Assembly: GCF_900747795.2 (NCBI RefSeq)
Contig: NC_041401.2
Coordinates: 66,629,246-66,693,245 of the forward strand
DNA length: 64,000 bases
Reading direction: 5' to 3'
From: Erpetoichthys calabaricus
Lineage: Eukaryota; Chordata; Cladistia; Polypteriformes; Polypteridae
Shown here in pieces: positions 19,429 through 31,044 of this stretch. The notes under the pieces are model-generated. The model saw only the letters and a program-made list of their open reading frames with translations. It was not told where the DNA came from and did no database searches. The position numbers and the translations under genes are program-made. Position 1 is the stretch's first letter. Every line of letters begins with the position of its first letter.

Positions 19429-22400
19429 TCAAATTCAAATTCAAAGTTTTGTGTTTGCTGTATTACCTTCACTTAGTATTTTATGCTGATATTATTTTGT
19501 ATCCAACAATGTATATTTAATCATTTTCAACTTTCTCCTATATTCATTTTGAAATTATGTGATGCCATTTAAGCATGGGAAAGGCACTATATAAATAAAA
19601 TGTATTAATATTATTACTATTATAAATTTAGATTATTAAAATGGTCCTTATGGAAAGAATCACCACAATAGAACTCTCCACTGTTAACCTATGAAACTGA
19701 GCCAACAGAAGCATTAAAATTAAAATTCTGAAAGTTAGAGTGGCTTCACCTCAAATAACAAACGTTTTGCTGGTTTTCAAATCAACTTTTACTGTCTTTT
19801 CATTCACATATACAAAATGAATACCATTGCCAACATAATGATCAATCGGGCATGAAAACTCGTTCTTGAAATGTAAAAATTCTCTTAGTAAAATGGTTCT
19901 GTGCTTACCACTCTTCTTTATTACCCAGGACAGTGAGTTCTTACTTAAGAGATTCCACTGGGGAAAAAAATGTAGATTCATAATCTGAACTTGGCAGAAT
20001 GTCCGGTTATAGAAAGAAAAAGTTTGATGAAGATGCAACTATGTAATATATTGGACAAATTTTTTAAATAACATTTAAATAAGATGATTGAGATGATTGA
20101 ATGGGACAATCTGCCAGGCCCTGCTGCTATTTACTACAACCTCTTAATGCTATCTTGCTGGAAGTCACTGCACTATCCATGCTTTGAACCTTTTCTCAGG
20201 ACCAAGCCAAGACTCAGCTGAAGAGACAAAACCCAAGCCTCAGAGAACAAACTTGCATTAATCCTATTGTGCCAGACACCAATGTTTGATGATGTTAATA
20301 TACTGACTTCACAGCTGTTTCTTCCAGGTTAAACCAAAATTTAAAGCCAAGTGAACTGCTATTTTTATCTGATTTTCAAGTATTTTGTCCTTAACTGCCT
20401 GCTTTGAGATGTGTGCATGTTTTTGAGCTAGCATAAAGCTGCACTGTAAAAGAACCTATATTTAGGGAGGATTTGTTGGCTGAAAAATATAGACTTTAAA
20501 ACTGTTAATAATTCAGAATCTCAAAGAACACAAGGAAGAAACACACGTGTGAATGACTCCTTCAGCTCAATTACTTCTTTTTATACTAATCATGAAAACC
20601 AAAGCATGACATTAATATGTAACAATATACAGTAACAATTGGACTGCTAACCTGATTGTTAAATGATTATTACCTCTAGGTCAAATAAACTCTCATAAGT
20701 TATTTAAAAAAAGAAAATGAGAAGAAAATGACACTTGTAAGTCTTAAGTAATAAAAGCCTTCAGTATATTGAGGAGCATGCAAAATTTGGATCTACATAC
20801 AATGACAGTGACAATGCTCAACCATTTTCTGAATGCCTGAATTCATATTTTCTGACCATTCAACATGTTTTGTCTTGGTAGAGTAATATATATATTGCTC
20901 TACTTTCCCCTATTGTATTATTAATATGTAGCCTTAGAATGCCTAATCTCACAGACTTACCACTGTTTATAAGGTATTTTTGTATATAACTTATCCCCAC
21001 CTTCCCTTCTATATCTATAACCTTAGGCAATTAGAAATAGTAAAAGACAAGCAGAAGTTAAGTTACAGTTTAAACAATGTATTAGTATTATTGATAATAT
21101 TCATAAATAATAACAAAATGCAAAGTACATTTGAATATTGGCAACCATACAACCTGATTAAATGATATGTAGTTCAGGTGGCACACAGACTTCTGGTTAC
21201 TTAAATGTTTCTAGTTAAGGCATCATTGATGTTCAGCTTTCAGCCACATGTCTGTTCAAAATGGCTGCTGAGCTGTGCTGTTCATTGTGTTCTCTTCAGG
21301 TTAGCAATAAAGATGCTTCTTCATTATATGTTGGTTGGTAAGAGAGAGATACTGAGGTTAAACACATACATTTATAGATGTTCTGTCCAATCCCGAGAGC
21401 CAATAGCACATCATGGTACTTAAAGGCTTCTGACCAAACAGCCATACTTCAGACCAATGGGGGAAATAGAACATCTTAACACCTGCCCCCAAACCATATG
21501 TTAAAGTACACCTTAGCCCATTTGCGGGGGTAGAAATGACTTTAGCAAAGAAACACTTGCCAAACTGGTTTAAAAGACACATCCCCCAAATCCTGTCGTA
21601 AAATTCAAACAGACCCATTCCTAAAGGGGGGGGGGGGGGAGAGACACTAAATTACACTGCTTTGTCTAAATTACAAATAAAGATATACAGTACAAAATAT
21701 TCATCAAGTTATATGTAAAATCTCACATCACAACACAACACTAGTTGGAAAACCAACTAAAATTTCATGTCAGGGCTCACCAACTTAAAATTACAAGAGA
21801 AACTAATTACTACTGCGGTTGTCCTAGGTAATAATGGGTTGAAGACCATAATAAATGTTGGAAAGCCAACCCAGCTGTCCCCATTTACTTCAAAAATCAG
21901 AAAACTCTGCTTGATGACGTGATTACAGAAAGAAATGTCACCCTCTGGTGTCCTTAACAAAAAAGTGCTGCCTATCATGGCTTCTTATTACTACTCGAAG
22001 GAATACCATCTCTCCAGCTCTCGTGTCAAGAAGTGATGCCTATTTCTGGACGGCTGGGCTTTTATGGTCTGGAAGCTAGAAGGAGTGGAGTCAGTTGCCC
22101 TCACTGGGTGGTCTCTCAATACTGTGGAGACAAATTAAGATGACACAGTTAGTGGCAGCACCACTCTGTGCCTGCAGTAGTATGACATACCTAGGATGAA
22201 CCTGAAAAATGACTCTCAGCTGCACCTGCGTGACACTATGTTATTTAGAGCTTTAATGTACCCAAAAGGATTTGAATGTAGTCACTTCAAACTCAGAACA
22301 TCCTGGTTCAATTCACATTTCCTACTCACTGATGACCCTTGGTAAATCTCTTAACCTGCATTGAATGCAATTGTAAAAAAAATGTATGCAAACAATCCTG

Positions 22401-23214
22401 ATTTTGTAAGTCAACTAGGACAAAGGAGTCAGTAAAATATATAATAACAGGTTAAAATATAATAAGGCTAAGGCACCCACCTTTAAAATGACAAGGCTGT
22501 TTTTGCAGTTTCTGTCTTCAACTCACTATGTGACCATGAGCAAGCTACTTAATTTTTTGAGCTCTGATTTAAAAACACATGTAATAACTGAACTATAGTC
22601 TGATTTGTGTAACTCACCTTGAGTAAAGCTGTTAACTGAATAGACAATAATTGAATAATGTGAAGAGGCACAGGATGTTAGTGAAACTTTTTTGTCTGGG
22701 TGGTGTGGGCATATAGAGAGTTGGGTCTGGAGAAGTGTTGATTGACACTAAAAGTTTCGAAACTGTTTTCTAATGAATATCAGAAAGGTCATTTAACATG
22801 AAGGCAAAGATTACTTATAGACTTGACACTGAGAACAGGCACACAGCTTACACTGTCATTTTACAAATTAAAGATATTTAACTAAATACTTTGATTTTAT
22901 TTGCTAGGTGTCTAGGTGTAAGAATTTTATGGATTTTTTTCAGTCTGCCTTAAAGAACAAAACCTCTTTGAAACACTGGATGAATATGTAACTTCAATAT
23001 GTTTGAGGAATAACAGTCTGTTTCTTCTTGAACACAACACATGCTGACAAAACCACAAGAATTAATTAATCAGAAAAGTTCAAAAAATTGTTTCACGTCC
23101 ACATTTTATAGCTTTGTGCACTGATTTGGGTATTGGGCATCACCTACTGCTTTTATTTAAGATATTGTACTCTTCTGAGGATCTGTCCAGCAGTAAATGT
23201 CTGACATACATGCC
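19429..23214. other. intergenic, mostly unrecognised; poly-G and SINE-like pieces
   Basis: Holds a G13 run near 21627-21639 and an old SINE-like piece at about 22465-22660, whose TATGTGACCATGAGCAAGCT recalls the MIR/CORE body. A repeat-like block at 21430-22250 could not be named. No coding sequence seen. Confidence 0.35.
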
Positions 23215-23484
23215 ACAAGTTCACATTTTTAATTAGTTTTTCACCAATTTAACAACTATTTAAATAAATAGTCTATTCTTGATTAATTTAAATCAGATTT
23301 TAGAACAAATCATAGTAAAGAAACTACACTGGTTAAAGTTTTAAATGATCTGTGGTTTAGTGCGGACAGTAGTTTGTTGTGGTTCAGAAATCCATGATAA
23401 TGTATACAGCGTAACACAAAGATCTCTTCTGGGCCCACTACTATTCTCATGCTCACATTAGGCCAGTGTGATTTAGGACACTAT

Positions 23485-23718
23485 ATAGCACCCGACCCGG
23501 CACAGACTCAGACAGAGGCACGGGCAAAATAAAGAAAAGATTTATTTTTGTTCACCTGTGGGGCCTGTCTTCCCCATGAACCCCACAGGCACAACACAGT
23601 CCCAAATCACAAATAAAACACCCCAAACCACACTATTCTTTCCTCCACTTCTCCCAGGGCAGCAGCAGCAGCAGCTTCTGCTTCTGCTTCTTCTTCTTCT
23701 TCTTCTTCTTCTTCTTCT

Positions 23719-23765
<47 letters not shown>

Positions 23766-24095
23766 CTCCTCCTCCTCCTCCCGACTCTGGCGCACTGAGT
23801 AGTGGATGCAGGCTCCTCTTATAGCCCACCTGGAAGTGCTGCAGGTGCTCATTGACCTACTTCTAGCTGCACCTCCGGGTGTGGCTGCGCTCCCACCCAA
23901 ACGGGCTTATTAAGCCTTGCAGCTCCCCCTGGCGGTGGTCACGGAGCCCAACTAGGATGAGCTCCGGTGTTCCATATTACTGGCCCCAATGCAACCCAGG
24001 GGGGCTGCCACCAAATGTTCCGGTAGATGTGGCATGCATCCCATGGCTGCTCCCCCAGATCCAGTGTCGTAGGGGCGTCCGCCACACCAGATTAC
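23485..24095 (-). mobile_element. lone LTR inside the L2 LINE, fossil
   Basis: Same family type as 18472-19030. On the - strand a TATAAGA element (about 23818-23824) and AATAAA (23541-23546). Contains a compound triplet microsatellite. No internal region. It lies within the L2 copy and so is younger than it. Confidence 0.65.
23660..23781. repeat. compound trinucleotide microsatellite
   Basis: Runs of CAG, TTC, GTC and CTC follow one another with sharp borders. Frames through it give poly-Arg, poly-Asp, poly-Glu or poly-Leu and are not genes. Confidence 0.97.
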
Positions 24096-24263
24096 ATTGA
24101 AACACAAGAAGAACTACCACACCTATGTGAATGATACGCAGCTTTACTTATCTATATCACCTGTTAACCCTGACACTCTGGGCTCTCTGGTCTATAATAT
24201 CTTACTTGCATTTCTGAATGGATGTGTAGTAATTTTCTCTAGCTAAAGGAAAAATCTGAAATC

Positions 24264-24959
24264 TTATGTCAGGTCAGGTTTGAGAGCATGCATTAGTACA
24301 GCGTGTTGCCGCACCCACCACACGATGAAACAGCTCAGGATCCTGGCAATGCCCCAGGCAGACAAGCGGTCTAGTCCCATCCCCCAGAAATGACCATCTA
24401 TCTGCCACAGCCAGGTGTTATGTGGGCATCCCCTTAGCCTGGTCCAGCCGCTCAGTCTCTCTAGAAAGCCCCACTCACAGCCTCCATTGACTTCTCAAAG
24501 ATCACAGCATCTTTGGCAAAGTCAGGATCAGTGAATCTTTCTTCACCAACAGATGCCCCCACAGCCACTGGACCCCACGACCTTACTCAACACCCAGTCC
24601 ATGCAAGCACTGAATACGGTAGGAGCAAGAACACACTCACAATGAACCCCATAATCAACTGGGAAAAACCGCAGAAGTTCAGCACTCACTGTACCAGTGA
24701 ACAGGCTGATATTCAGAAACTTTGGCGGGGATCCCACGAAGTCTCAGGATGTCCCACAGGGCAGCTCAATTACTCAGTTGAACGCTTTACGAAAATCGAC
24801 AAAGGCCGCAAGGACACTCTGTCGATATTTGAGGTTATGCTCCATGAGAACTCTCAGTGCCTGGATGCTGTCGATGGTAGACTTCTTAGGCATTAAACCA
24901 GATTGCTCCGATCATTGGTAGATGAGCAAGTGATCATGGATCCTACTGAGGAAGATCCT
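24264..24959 (-). mobile_element. LINE RT fragment inserted in the L2 copy
   Basis: On the - strand broken frames read GSPPKFLNISLFTGTVSAEL and CVLAPTVFSACMDWVL (RT motif B region). The 5' part is truncated. Its flanks repeat AAAGGAAAAATCTGAAATC (24245-24263) and the same with one change (24960-24978), a 19-bp target duplication. Confidence 0.8.
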
Positions 24960-25635
24960 AAAGAAAAAATCTGAAATCATAGTTGCTGGGAAAAATGGAA
25001 ATAATGAGAGTATTAGAAACAAACTTGATCCCTTAACATTAAAAGTCAAGGAGAAAGTAAAGAATTTAGGTGTAATCATGGACTGTGACCTAAACTTTAA
25101 ATCACGTATTAACCAGATTACTGGGACTGCATTTTTCCATCTAAGAAACATTGCAAAATTTAGACCTCATATAAAATTGCAAGATATTGAAAAAATAACT
25201 CATGCTTTTGTTTTTAATGAAATAGATTACTGTTGGGCACTCAAAACTGGATTACCTAAGAAAAACATCGATCAGTTTGTAGTTAGTTCAGAATGCAGGA
25301 GGAAGAATCTTAACCACAAAAAGAAAATTGGAGCACATCTCACCAGTTTTAGTGTCATTACATTGGTAACACATGTTTTTAGAATTGACTTTTAAATATT
25401 ACTAATGGTATATAAAGTCCTAAATAATTTTACTTTTATTTTGGAGTCCCCATCCCCCTACATTCCAAGTCAGTACTTTAGATCTTCTAATAGTGGTCTG
25501 CTTATTAGTCCAAGAGCTAAGCATAACAGAAGTGGTGAGGCAGCCTTTTGTTGTTATGCACCAAAAATCTGGAATACTTTACTGATAGAGATATGGCACA
25601 GTAACACCAGGGATAAAAACCTTTTTAATTAATCC

Positions 25636-26660
25636 TTTTTTTTGCTTGAGGTTGTTTGGCCATTGAAATTTTCATGAAATGGGACTTGCAAAGCTATTCA
25701 GTTATGATAAATGTTACGGAATAACAGAAGTGAAAGGCAAACTTTATTACAGCAAGTGACCATTATGGATATTTACATTTACATTTACAACATTTAGCAG
25801 ACGCTCTTATCCAGAGCGTCAGGCACTTACGGCAGGTATCAGGCACTTACGGCACTCTGATAGTAAAACACAAAGTGACCACATTTTCAAGGTAAGATTA
25901 AAACAGTAAACTAATTCATAGCTGAAGTAACACAGAACTTTTCTCTGTTTTAAGAGATAAAATTTGCCAACAAAATTGGTCCATGGACAGACAGACTGAC
26001 ATGGCTACCACAATAGGTGCTTTGTGCATTATATCCGAATGCATCTAAAAATTGGTTTATTTGTTGTTGAGCGCTACCAGCTTGCAAGCATTGGATATCA
26101 TGACATAAACACTATGAAGTAGGGGTGCACAATTATGACAAAATTAACAATTATTGCCTTTGATATTATAATTAGTTATTAATTTCAGTTATCAGGACAA
26201 TGAAATATGCAGATTGTCTTGCCAACTGTATATGCTGTATTTTGTATACACCCAGTTCAGTGGAACATTATCTTTGCAGGAAACCATTTAAATTGTTAAT
26301 CTGATATTGTTAAACACTGGATTAGTTGAAAAAAGATAATTTTTAATAAAGTTTCCTTTTTTATTTTTTAACAATACAGATGCAGCACACACAAAATTTG
26401 TCAGTTTTTCACAGTAAATACAGTAAATTATTGATATACACATATTTAAAGAATTATATTTAAGTGTAAGACAAACATATTCCTCCTTTTTCAGAAAAAA
26501 TGTCACTTCTAAAAAACAGCCATCATTACCACTCCACTCACCTTTCAAAAATATAAATGTGGAAAAAAGTTAAACATGATGGAAATTTTAAATTGATGTT
26601 CAGTTGTATTAAATAAATAATAATAATTCTTTGTTGTACTGTATGTGTATTGAAAATCAA
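25636..26660. other. intergenic with a short fish repeat at 25764-25855
   Basis: ACATTTAGCAGACGCTCTTA followed by a doubled AGGCACTTACGGCA matches a motif very common in fish genomes; I cannot name the family. Near 26124 AGGGGTGCACAATTATG looks like a hAT end. Nothing coding. Confidence 0.35.
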
Positions 26661-26683
26661 TCCATCCATCCATCCTCTTCCGC

Positions 26684-28378
26684 TTATCCGAGGTCGGGTC
26701 GCGGGGGCAGCAGCTTGAGCAGAGATGCCCAGACTTCCCTCTCCCCGGCCACTTCTTCTAGCTCTTCCGGGGGAATCCCAAGGCGTTCCCAGGCCAGCCG
26801 GGAGACATAGTCCCTCCAACATGTCCTGGGTCTTCCCCGGGGCCTCCTCCCGGTTGGACGTGCCCGAAACACCTCACCGGGGAGGCATCCAGGAGGCATC
26901 CTGATCAGATGCCCGAGCCACCTCATCTGACTCCTCTCGATGCGGAGGAGCAGCGGCTCTACTCTGAGCCCCTCCCGGATGATTGAGCTTCTCACCCGAT
27001 CTTTAAGGGAGAGCCCAGACACCCTGCGGAGAAAACTCATTTCAGCCGCTTGTATTCGCGATCTCGTTCTTTCGGTCACTACCCATAGCTCATGACCATA
27101 GGTGAGGGTAGGAACATAGATCGACTGGTAAATTGAGAGCTTAGCCTTATGGCTCAGCTCCTTTTTCACCACGACAGACTGATGCAGAGCCCGCATCACT
27201 GCGGACACCACACCGATCCGCCTGTCGATCTCACGCTCCATTCTTCCCTCACTCGTGAACAAGACCCCGAGATACTTGAACTCCTCTACTTGGGGCAGGA
27301 TCTCGCTCCCAACCCTGAGAGGGCACTCCACCCTTTTCCGGGTGAGGACCATGGTCTCGGATTTGGAGGAGCTGATTCCCATCCCAGCCGCTTCACACTC
27401 AGCTGCGAACCGATCCAGAGAGAGCTGAAGATCACGGCCTGATGAAGCAAACAGGACAATGTCATCTGCAAAAAGCAGTGACCCAATCCTGAGTCCACCA
27501 AGCCGGACCCACTCAACACCCTGGCTGCGTCTAGAAATTCTGTCCATAAAAGTTATGAACAGAATCGGTGACAAAGGGCAGCCCTGGTGGAGTCCAACTG
27601 TCACTGGAAACGGGTTCGACTTACTGCCGGCAATGCGGACCAAGCTCTGACACCGATTGTACAGGGACCGAACAGCTCTTATCAGGGGGTCCGGTACCCC
27701 ATACTCTCGGAGCACCCCCCACAGAATTCCCCGAGGGACACGGTCGAACGCCTTTTCCAAGTCCACAAAATACATGTAGACTGGTTGGGCAAACTCCCAT
27801 GCACTCTCCAGGATCCTGCTAAGGGTGTAGAGCTGGTCCACTGTTCCGCGACCAGGATGAAAACCACACTGTTCCTCCTGAATCCGAGGTTCGACTATCC
27901 GACGGACCCTCCTCTCCAGAACCCCCGAATAGACTTTTCCAGGGAGGCTGAGGAGTGTGATCCCTCTGTAGTTGGAACACACCCTCCGGTCCCCCTTCTT
28001 AAAGAGGGGGACCACCACCCCAGTCTGCCAATCCAGAGGCACTGTCCCTGATGTCCATGCGATGTTGCAGAGACGTGTCAACCAAGACAGCCCTACAACA
28101 TCCAGAGCCTTGAGGAACCCTGGGCGTATCTCATCCACCCCCGGGGCCCTGCCACCAAGGAGTTTTTTGACCACCTCGGTGACCTCAGTCCCAGAGATGG
28201 GGGAGCCCACCTCCGAGTCCCCAGGCTCTGCTTTCTCATTGGAAGGCATGTTAGTGGGATTGAGGAGGTCTTCGAAGTACTCCCCCCACCGACCCACAAC
28301 ATCCCGAGTCGAGGTCAGCAGCGCACCATCCCCACCATACACAGTGTTGACACTGCACTGCTTCCCCCTCCTGAGACG
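26684..28378 (-). CDS. LINE reverse transcriptase part
   Basis: Open in the same frame directly after the TGA at 28379-28381; the first ATG-like codon is a GTG at 28342, so a normal start is not implied. RT motifs in order: WQTGVVVPLFKKGDRRVCSN, QEEQCGFHPGRGTVDQLYTL, YFVDLEKAFDRVP (motif A), GLHQGCPLSPILF (B), LLFADDIVLFAS (C, FADD) and EEFKYLGVLFTSEG. The C-terminal part (MSFLRRVSGLSLKDRVR, then MRWLGHLIRMPPG) resembles the tail of RTE-type proteins. All catalytic Asp residues are present. Confidence 0.9.
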   Translation of the reverse strand, partial: RLRRGKQCSVNTVYGGDGALLTSTRDVVGRWGEYFEDLLNPTNMPSNEKAEPGDSEVGSPISGTEVTEVVKKLLGGRAPGVDEIRPGFLKALDVVGLSWLTRLCNIAWTSGTVPLDWQTGVVVPLFKKGDRRVCSNYRGITLLSLPGKVYSGVLERRVRRIVEPRIQEEQCGFHPGRGTVDQLYTLSRILESAWEFAQPVYMYFVDLEKAFDRVPRGILWGVLREYGVPDPLIRAVRSLYNRCQSLVRIAGSKSNPFPVTVGLHQGCPLSPILFITFMDRISRRSQGVEWVRLGGLRIGSLLFADDIVLFASSGRDLQLSLDRFAAECEAAGMGISSSKSETMVLTRKRVECPLRVGSEILPQVEEFKYLGVLFTSEGRMEREIDRRIGVVSAVMRALHQSVVVKKELSHKAKLSIYQSIYVPTLTYGHELWVVTERTRSRIQAAEMSFLRRVSGLSLKDRVRSSIIREGLRVEPLLLRIERSQMRWLGHLIRMPPGCLPGEVFRARPTGRRPRGRPRTCWRDYVSRLAWERLGIPPEELEEVAGEREVWASLLKLLPPRPDLG

Positions 28379-29869
28379 TCAGATGGTGGACCAGAATCTC
28401 CTCGAAGCCGTCCGAAAGTCGTTCTGCATGGCCTCCCCAAACTCCTCCCATGCCCGAGTTTTTGCCTCAGCAACCACCGAAGCCGCATTCCGCTTGGCCT
28501 GCCGGTACCTATAAGCTGCCTCCAGAGTCCCACAGGACAAAAGGGACCGGTAGGACTCCTTCTTCAGCTTGACGGCATCCTTCACCGCTGGTGTCCACCA
28601 ACGGGTTCGGGGATTGCCGCCACGACAGGCACTGACTACCTTACGGCCACAACTCCGGTCAGCCGCCTCAACAATAGAGGCACGGAACATGGCCCATTCA
28701 GACTCAATGTCCCCCACCTCCCTCGGGACATGGTCGAAGTTCTGCCGGAGGTGGGAGTTGAAGCTACTTCTGACAGGGGGCTCTGCCAGACGTTCCCAGC
28801 AGACCCTCACAACACGATTGGGCCTACCAGGCCTGACCGGCATCCTCCCCCACCATTGGAGCCAACTCACCACCAGGTGGTGATCAGTTGACAGCTCCGC
28901 CCCTCTCTTCACCCGAGTGTCCAAGACATGTGGCCGCAAGTCCGACGACACGACCACAAAGTCGATCATCGAACTGAGGCCTAGGGTGTCCTGGTGCCAA
29001 GTGCACATATGAACATCCCTATGCTTGAACATGGTGTTCATTATGGACAATCCGTGAAGAGCACAGAAGTCCAATAACAAAACACCACTCGGGTTCAGAT
29101 CGGGGGGGCCATTCCTCCCAATCACGCCCTTCCAGGTCTCACTGTCATTGCCCACGTGAGGATTGAAGTCTCCCAGCAGTACGAGGGAGTCCCCAGAAGG
29201 TGTGCCCTCCAGCACCCCCTCCAGGGACTCCAAAAAGGGTGGGTACTCCGAACTGCTGTTCGGTGCATACGCACAAACAACAGTTAGGACCCGTCCCCCC
29301 ACCCGAAGGCGGAGGGAGGCTACCCTCTCGTCCACTGGGGTAAACCCCAATGTACAGGCTCCAAGTCGGGGGGCAATAAGTATGCCCACACCTGCTCGGC
29401 GCCTCTCACCGGGGGCAACTCCAGAGTGGTACAGAGTCCAGCCCCTCTCAAGGAGATTGGTTCCAGAGTCCAAGCTGTGCGTCGAGGTGAGCCCGACTAT
29501 ATCTAGCCGGAACCTCTCGACCTCGCGCACTAGCTCAGGCTCCTTTCCCTTCAGGGAGGTGACATTCCACGTCCCAAGAGCCAGCTTCTGTAGCTGAGGA
29601 TCGGACCGCCAAGGTCCCCGCCTTCGGCCACTACCCAACTCACACTGCACCCAACCTCCTTGGCCCCTCCCATAGGTGGTGAGCCCATGGGAAGGGTGAT
29701 CCACGTTGCCTCTTCCGGCTGTGCCCGGCCGAGCCCTATGGGTGCAAGCCCAGCCACCAGGCGCTCGCCATCGAGCCCCACCTCCAGGCCTGGCTCCAGA
29801 TGGGGGTCCGGGCGAGGGAAAACGCTGTCCAAATTTTGTATTCATCATGGAGGTTTTGATGAACCGCAC
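28379..29869 (-). CDS. LINE endonuclease part, 496 codons
   Basis: From the N end: a Pro/Gly/Arg-rich leader (1-90), then APE-type motifs [13 protein letters not shown] (about 92), [44 protein letters not shown] and STDHHLVV with the final catalytic His. After these come the linker and the start of the RT part (FWSTI). Where other APE enzymes have the catalytic Glu (LQET), this family reads LTST. The frame ends at TGA; the next residues continue in the same frame. Retrotransposon gene, not host. Confidence 0.88.
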   Translation of the reverse strand: MRFIKTSMMNTKFGQRFPSPGPPSGARPGGGARWRAPGGWACTHRARPGTAGRGNVDHPSHGLTTYGRGQGGWVQCELGSGRRRGPWRSDPQLQKLALGTWNVTSLKGKEPELVREVERFRLDIVGLTSTHSLDSGTNLLERGWTLYHSGVAPGERRRAGVGILIAPRLGACTLGFTPVDERVASLRLRVGGRVLTVVCAYAPNSSSEYPPFLESLEGVLEGTPSGDSLVLLGDFNPHVGNDSETWKGVIGRNGPPDLNPSGVLLLDFCALHGLSIMNTMFKHRDVHMCTWHQDTLGLSSMIDFVVVSSDLRPHVLDTRVKRGAELSTDHHLVVSWLQWWGRMPVRPGRPNRVVRVCWERLAEPPVRSSFNSHLRQNFDHVPREVGDIESEWAMFRASIVEAADRSCGRKVVSACRGGNPRTRWWTPAVKDAVKLKKESYRSLLSCGTLEAAYRYRQAKRNAASVVAEAKTRAWEEFGEAMQNDFRTASRRFWSTI

Positions 29870-30013
29870 TTTGTCTCATCCCTCACCTAGGACCAGTTTG
29901 CCTTGGGTGGCCCTACCAGGGGCATAAAGCCCCGGACAACAGAGCTCCTAGGATCATTGGGACACGCAAACCCCTCCACCACGATAAGGTGGCGGTTCGA
30001 GGAGGGGAATATA

Positions 30014-30083
30014 GGAGTGAGTGGGGATCGAACTGGAGACTCTTGATTACAAGTCAACAAATCTTACCGCTACGGCACAGAAG
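30014..30083 (-). mobile_element. tRNA-like sequence at the LINE 5' end
   Basis: On the - strand GCCGTAGCGGTAAGA (A-box-like), an anticodon arm TTGACTTGTAATCAA with loop CTTGTAA (anticodon TGT, Thr) and AGTTCGATCCCC (B box). The T stem does not pair and no acceptor stem is seen, so this is not a functional tRNA gene. Either a SINE head or part of the LINE's own promoter. Confidence 0.5.
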
Positions 30084-30419
30084 GTGCTAAAATGATACAA
30101 ATATACGATTCAGACGTTAATGTACACACAACCTGAGAGTTCCGTAAAACATGTAACAATGTGAATATATACAGTAAGCAAGCTCAAGTAGTATTTAGAT
30201 AGTAAGACATTGTCACATGCTGCCACCAGACTCGGTCCTTGAGCAGTTGTGTACCCGTTCCTGAGAAAAGGTATTTTAACGAATGGAGCACTCATTTAAA
30301 GAAGAATCTCAAGTATCTGTTTTTCAGTGTATATTCCTCATAAATATAATGATCAGGCTTGCTTCTAAAGATCTGCTCAACACCAAATCAAGCGCTACTT
30401 GTTTCAGATTCGTCTTTAA

Positions 30420-31044
30420 CTCTTTCAGGGCTGATGTCAACTCTTGTCAAAAGGGGGAGTTGACAATGGTAATCGACTGTAAACTGTGACAAAACCAACC
30501 GTTATGTTTTAGTTGGACTCTCGTTGCTAGAAGGAAAGTTAGCCTAATTGGCTTTGACCAAGAATTCCTGCCCTCGCATGAGTAGCAAGGTGCAAACAAT
30601 GGCAAAAATGGCACTGACATCTGGCGAGAAATCAAAGCGAATGAGTAAAGCAAAATACTCACTGGACGACGTTTTGCTTGTTCTCTCTGAATTGGACTAT
30701 GACTTGTCGGACTCCGATTTTGGTGTATGTGATCGCAAACGAATGGTGATTGGTCCCCAATTGTGGTGCTGAACAGGTTCATGTAGCTGACACACCTACA
30801 GCAATGTTCAGCTGGGAGGACTGCTACTTATAAACAAGTGGTAAAAATCAGCTTGCAATGCATTGTGACCGGACCGCTGCTGCTGCCCCTGCCATGTGAA
30901 GACAGCCTGGCAGCAAGCCCGCCACACATTCTTGTCAAACTGTCAGCCACAGCATGCAGCAACAGATGTTTTATTTTGATTTCTGTGTGAAGCCATTGCT
31001 TTTCAGAAAACTGTTTTTTGGAAAAAAATTCAGCCCTCAAAGAG
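30420..31044 (+). mobile_element. piggyBac-type element, non-autonomous
   Basis: TTAA lies on both sides (30416-30419 and 31045-31048). The ends are inverted repeats: CTCTTTCAGGGCTGA at the left and CTCTTTGAGGGCTGA read inward from the right. At 625 bp it is far shorter than an autonomous copy (over 2 kb). An open frame at 30548-30772 holds only an N-terminal piece of a transposase. Confidence 0.88.
30548..30772 (+). pseudogene. piggyBac transposase N-terminal remnant
   Basis: 74 codons; MSKAKYSLDDVLLVLSELD then DLSDSDFG resembles the acidic N-terminus of piggyBac transposases. The catalytic Asp-rich core is absent, so it cannot transpose. Whether it is translated is unknown. Confidence 0.5.

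Larger units (their letters stand above)
23215..25635 (+). mobile_element. L2-type LINE split by two later insertions
   Basis: RT pieces in order: FRTNHSKETTLVKVLNDL (about 23295), TQRSLLGPLLFS (about 23420), then after the LTR NDTQLYLSISPVN (about 24130), and after a second insertion LDPLTLKVKEKVKNLGVIMD, FKSRINQITGTAFFHLRNIA and YVPSQ-like to FCCYAPKIWNTLL (24979-25632). The order matches fish L2. An internal stretch near 23370 is missing, and frames are broken. The lone LTR (23485-24095) and a - strand LINE (24264-24959) interrupt it. Confidence 0.8.
26661..30008 (-). mobile_element. nearly complete LINE with endonuclease and RT
   Basis: The - strand starts with the leader that ends the family (CCACCTTATCGTGGTGGAGG near 29990), then encodes an APE-like endonuclease followed by a reverse transcriptase, and ends in (GGAT)n at 26661. 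I know this family as one of the commonest fish LINEs (RTE/Rex-like), but the clade name is uncertain. Only one in-frame stop, at 28379-28381, separates the two parts, and no frameshift is visible, so the copy is young. Clear target duplications were not found. Confidence 0.9.

Noticed and set aside
21430-22250. Another LTR-type element
   Set aside because: It looks repeat-like, but no TATA box, polyadenylation signal pair or ends could be supported.
23542-23900. Open frames with long poly-Arg, poly-Asp/Glu or poly-Leu runs
   Set aside because: They are translations of the triplet microsatellite inside a lone LTR; no family match and no splice context.
27149-29890. Several + strand open frames of 60-180 codons
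   Set aside because: Antisense shadows of the LINE endonuclease and RT frames.
30014-30083. Functional tRNA-Thr gene
   Set aside because: The anticodon arm and boxes are there, but the T stem does not pair and no acceptor stem exists.
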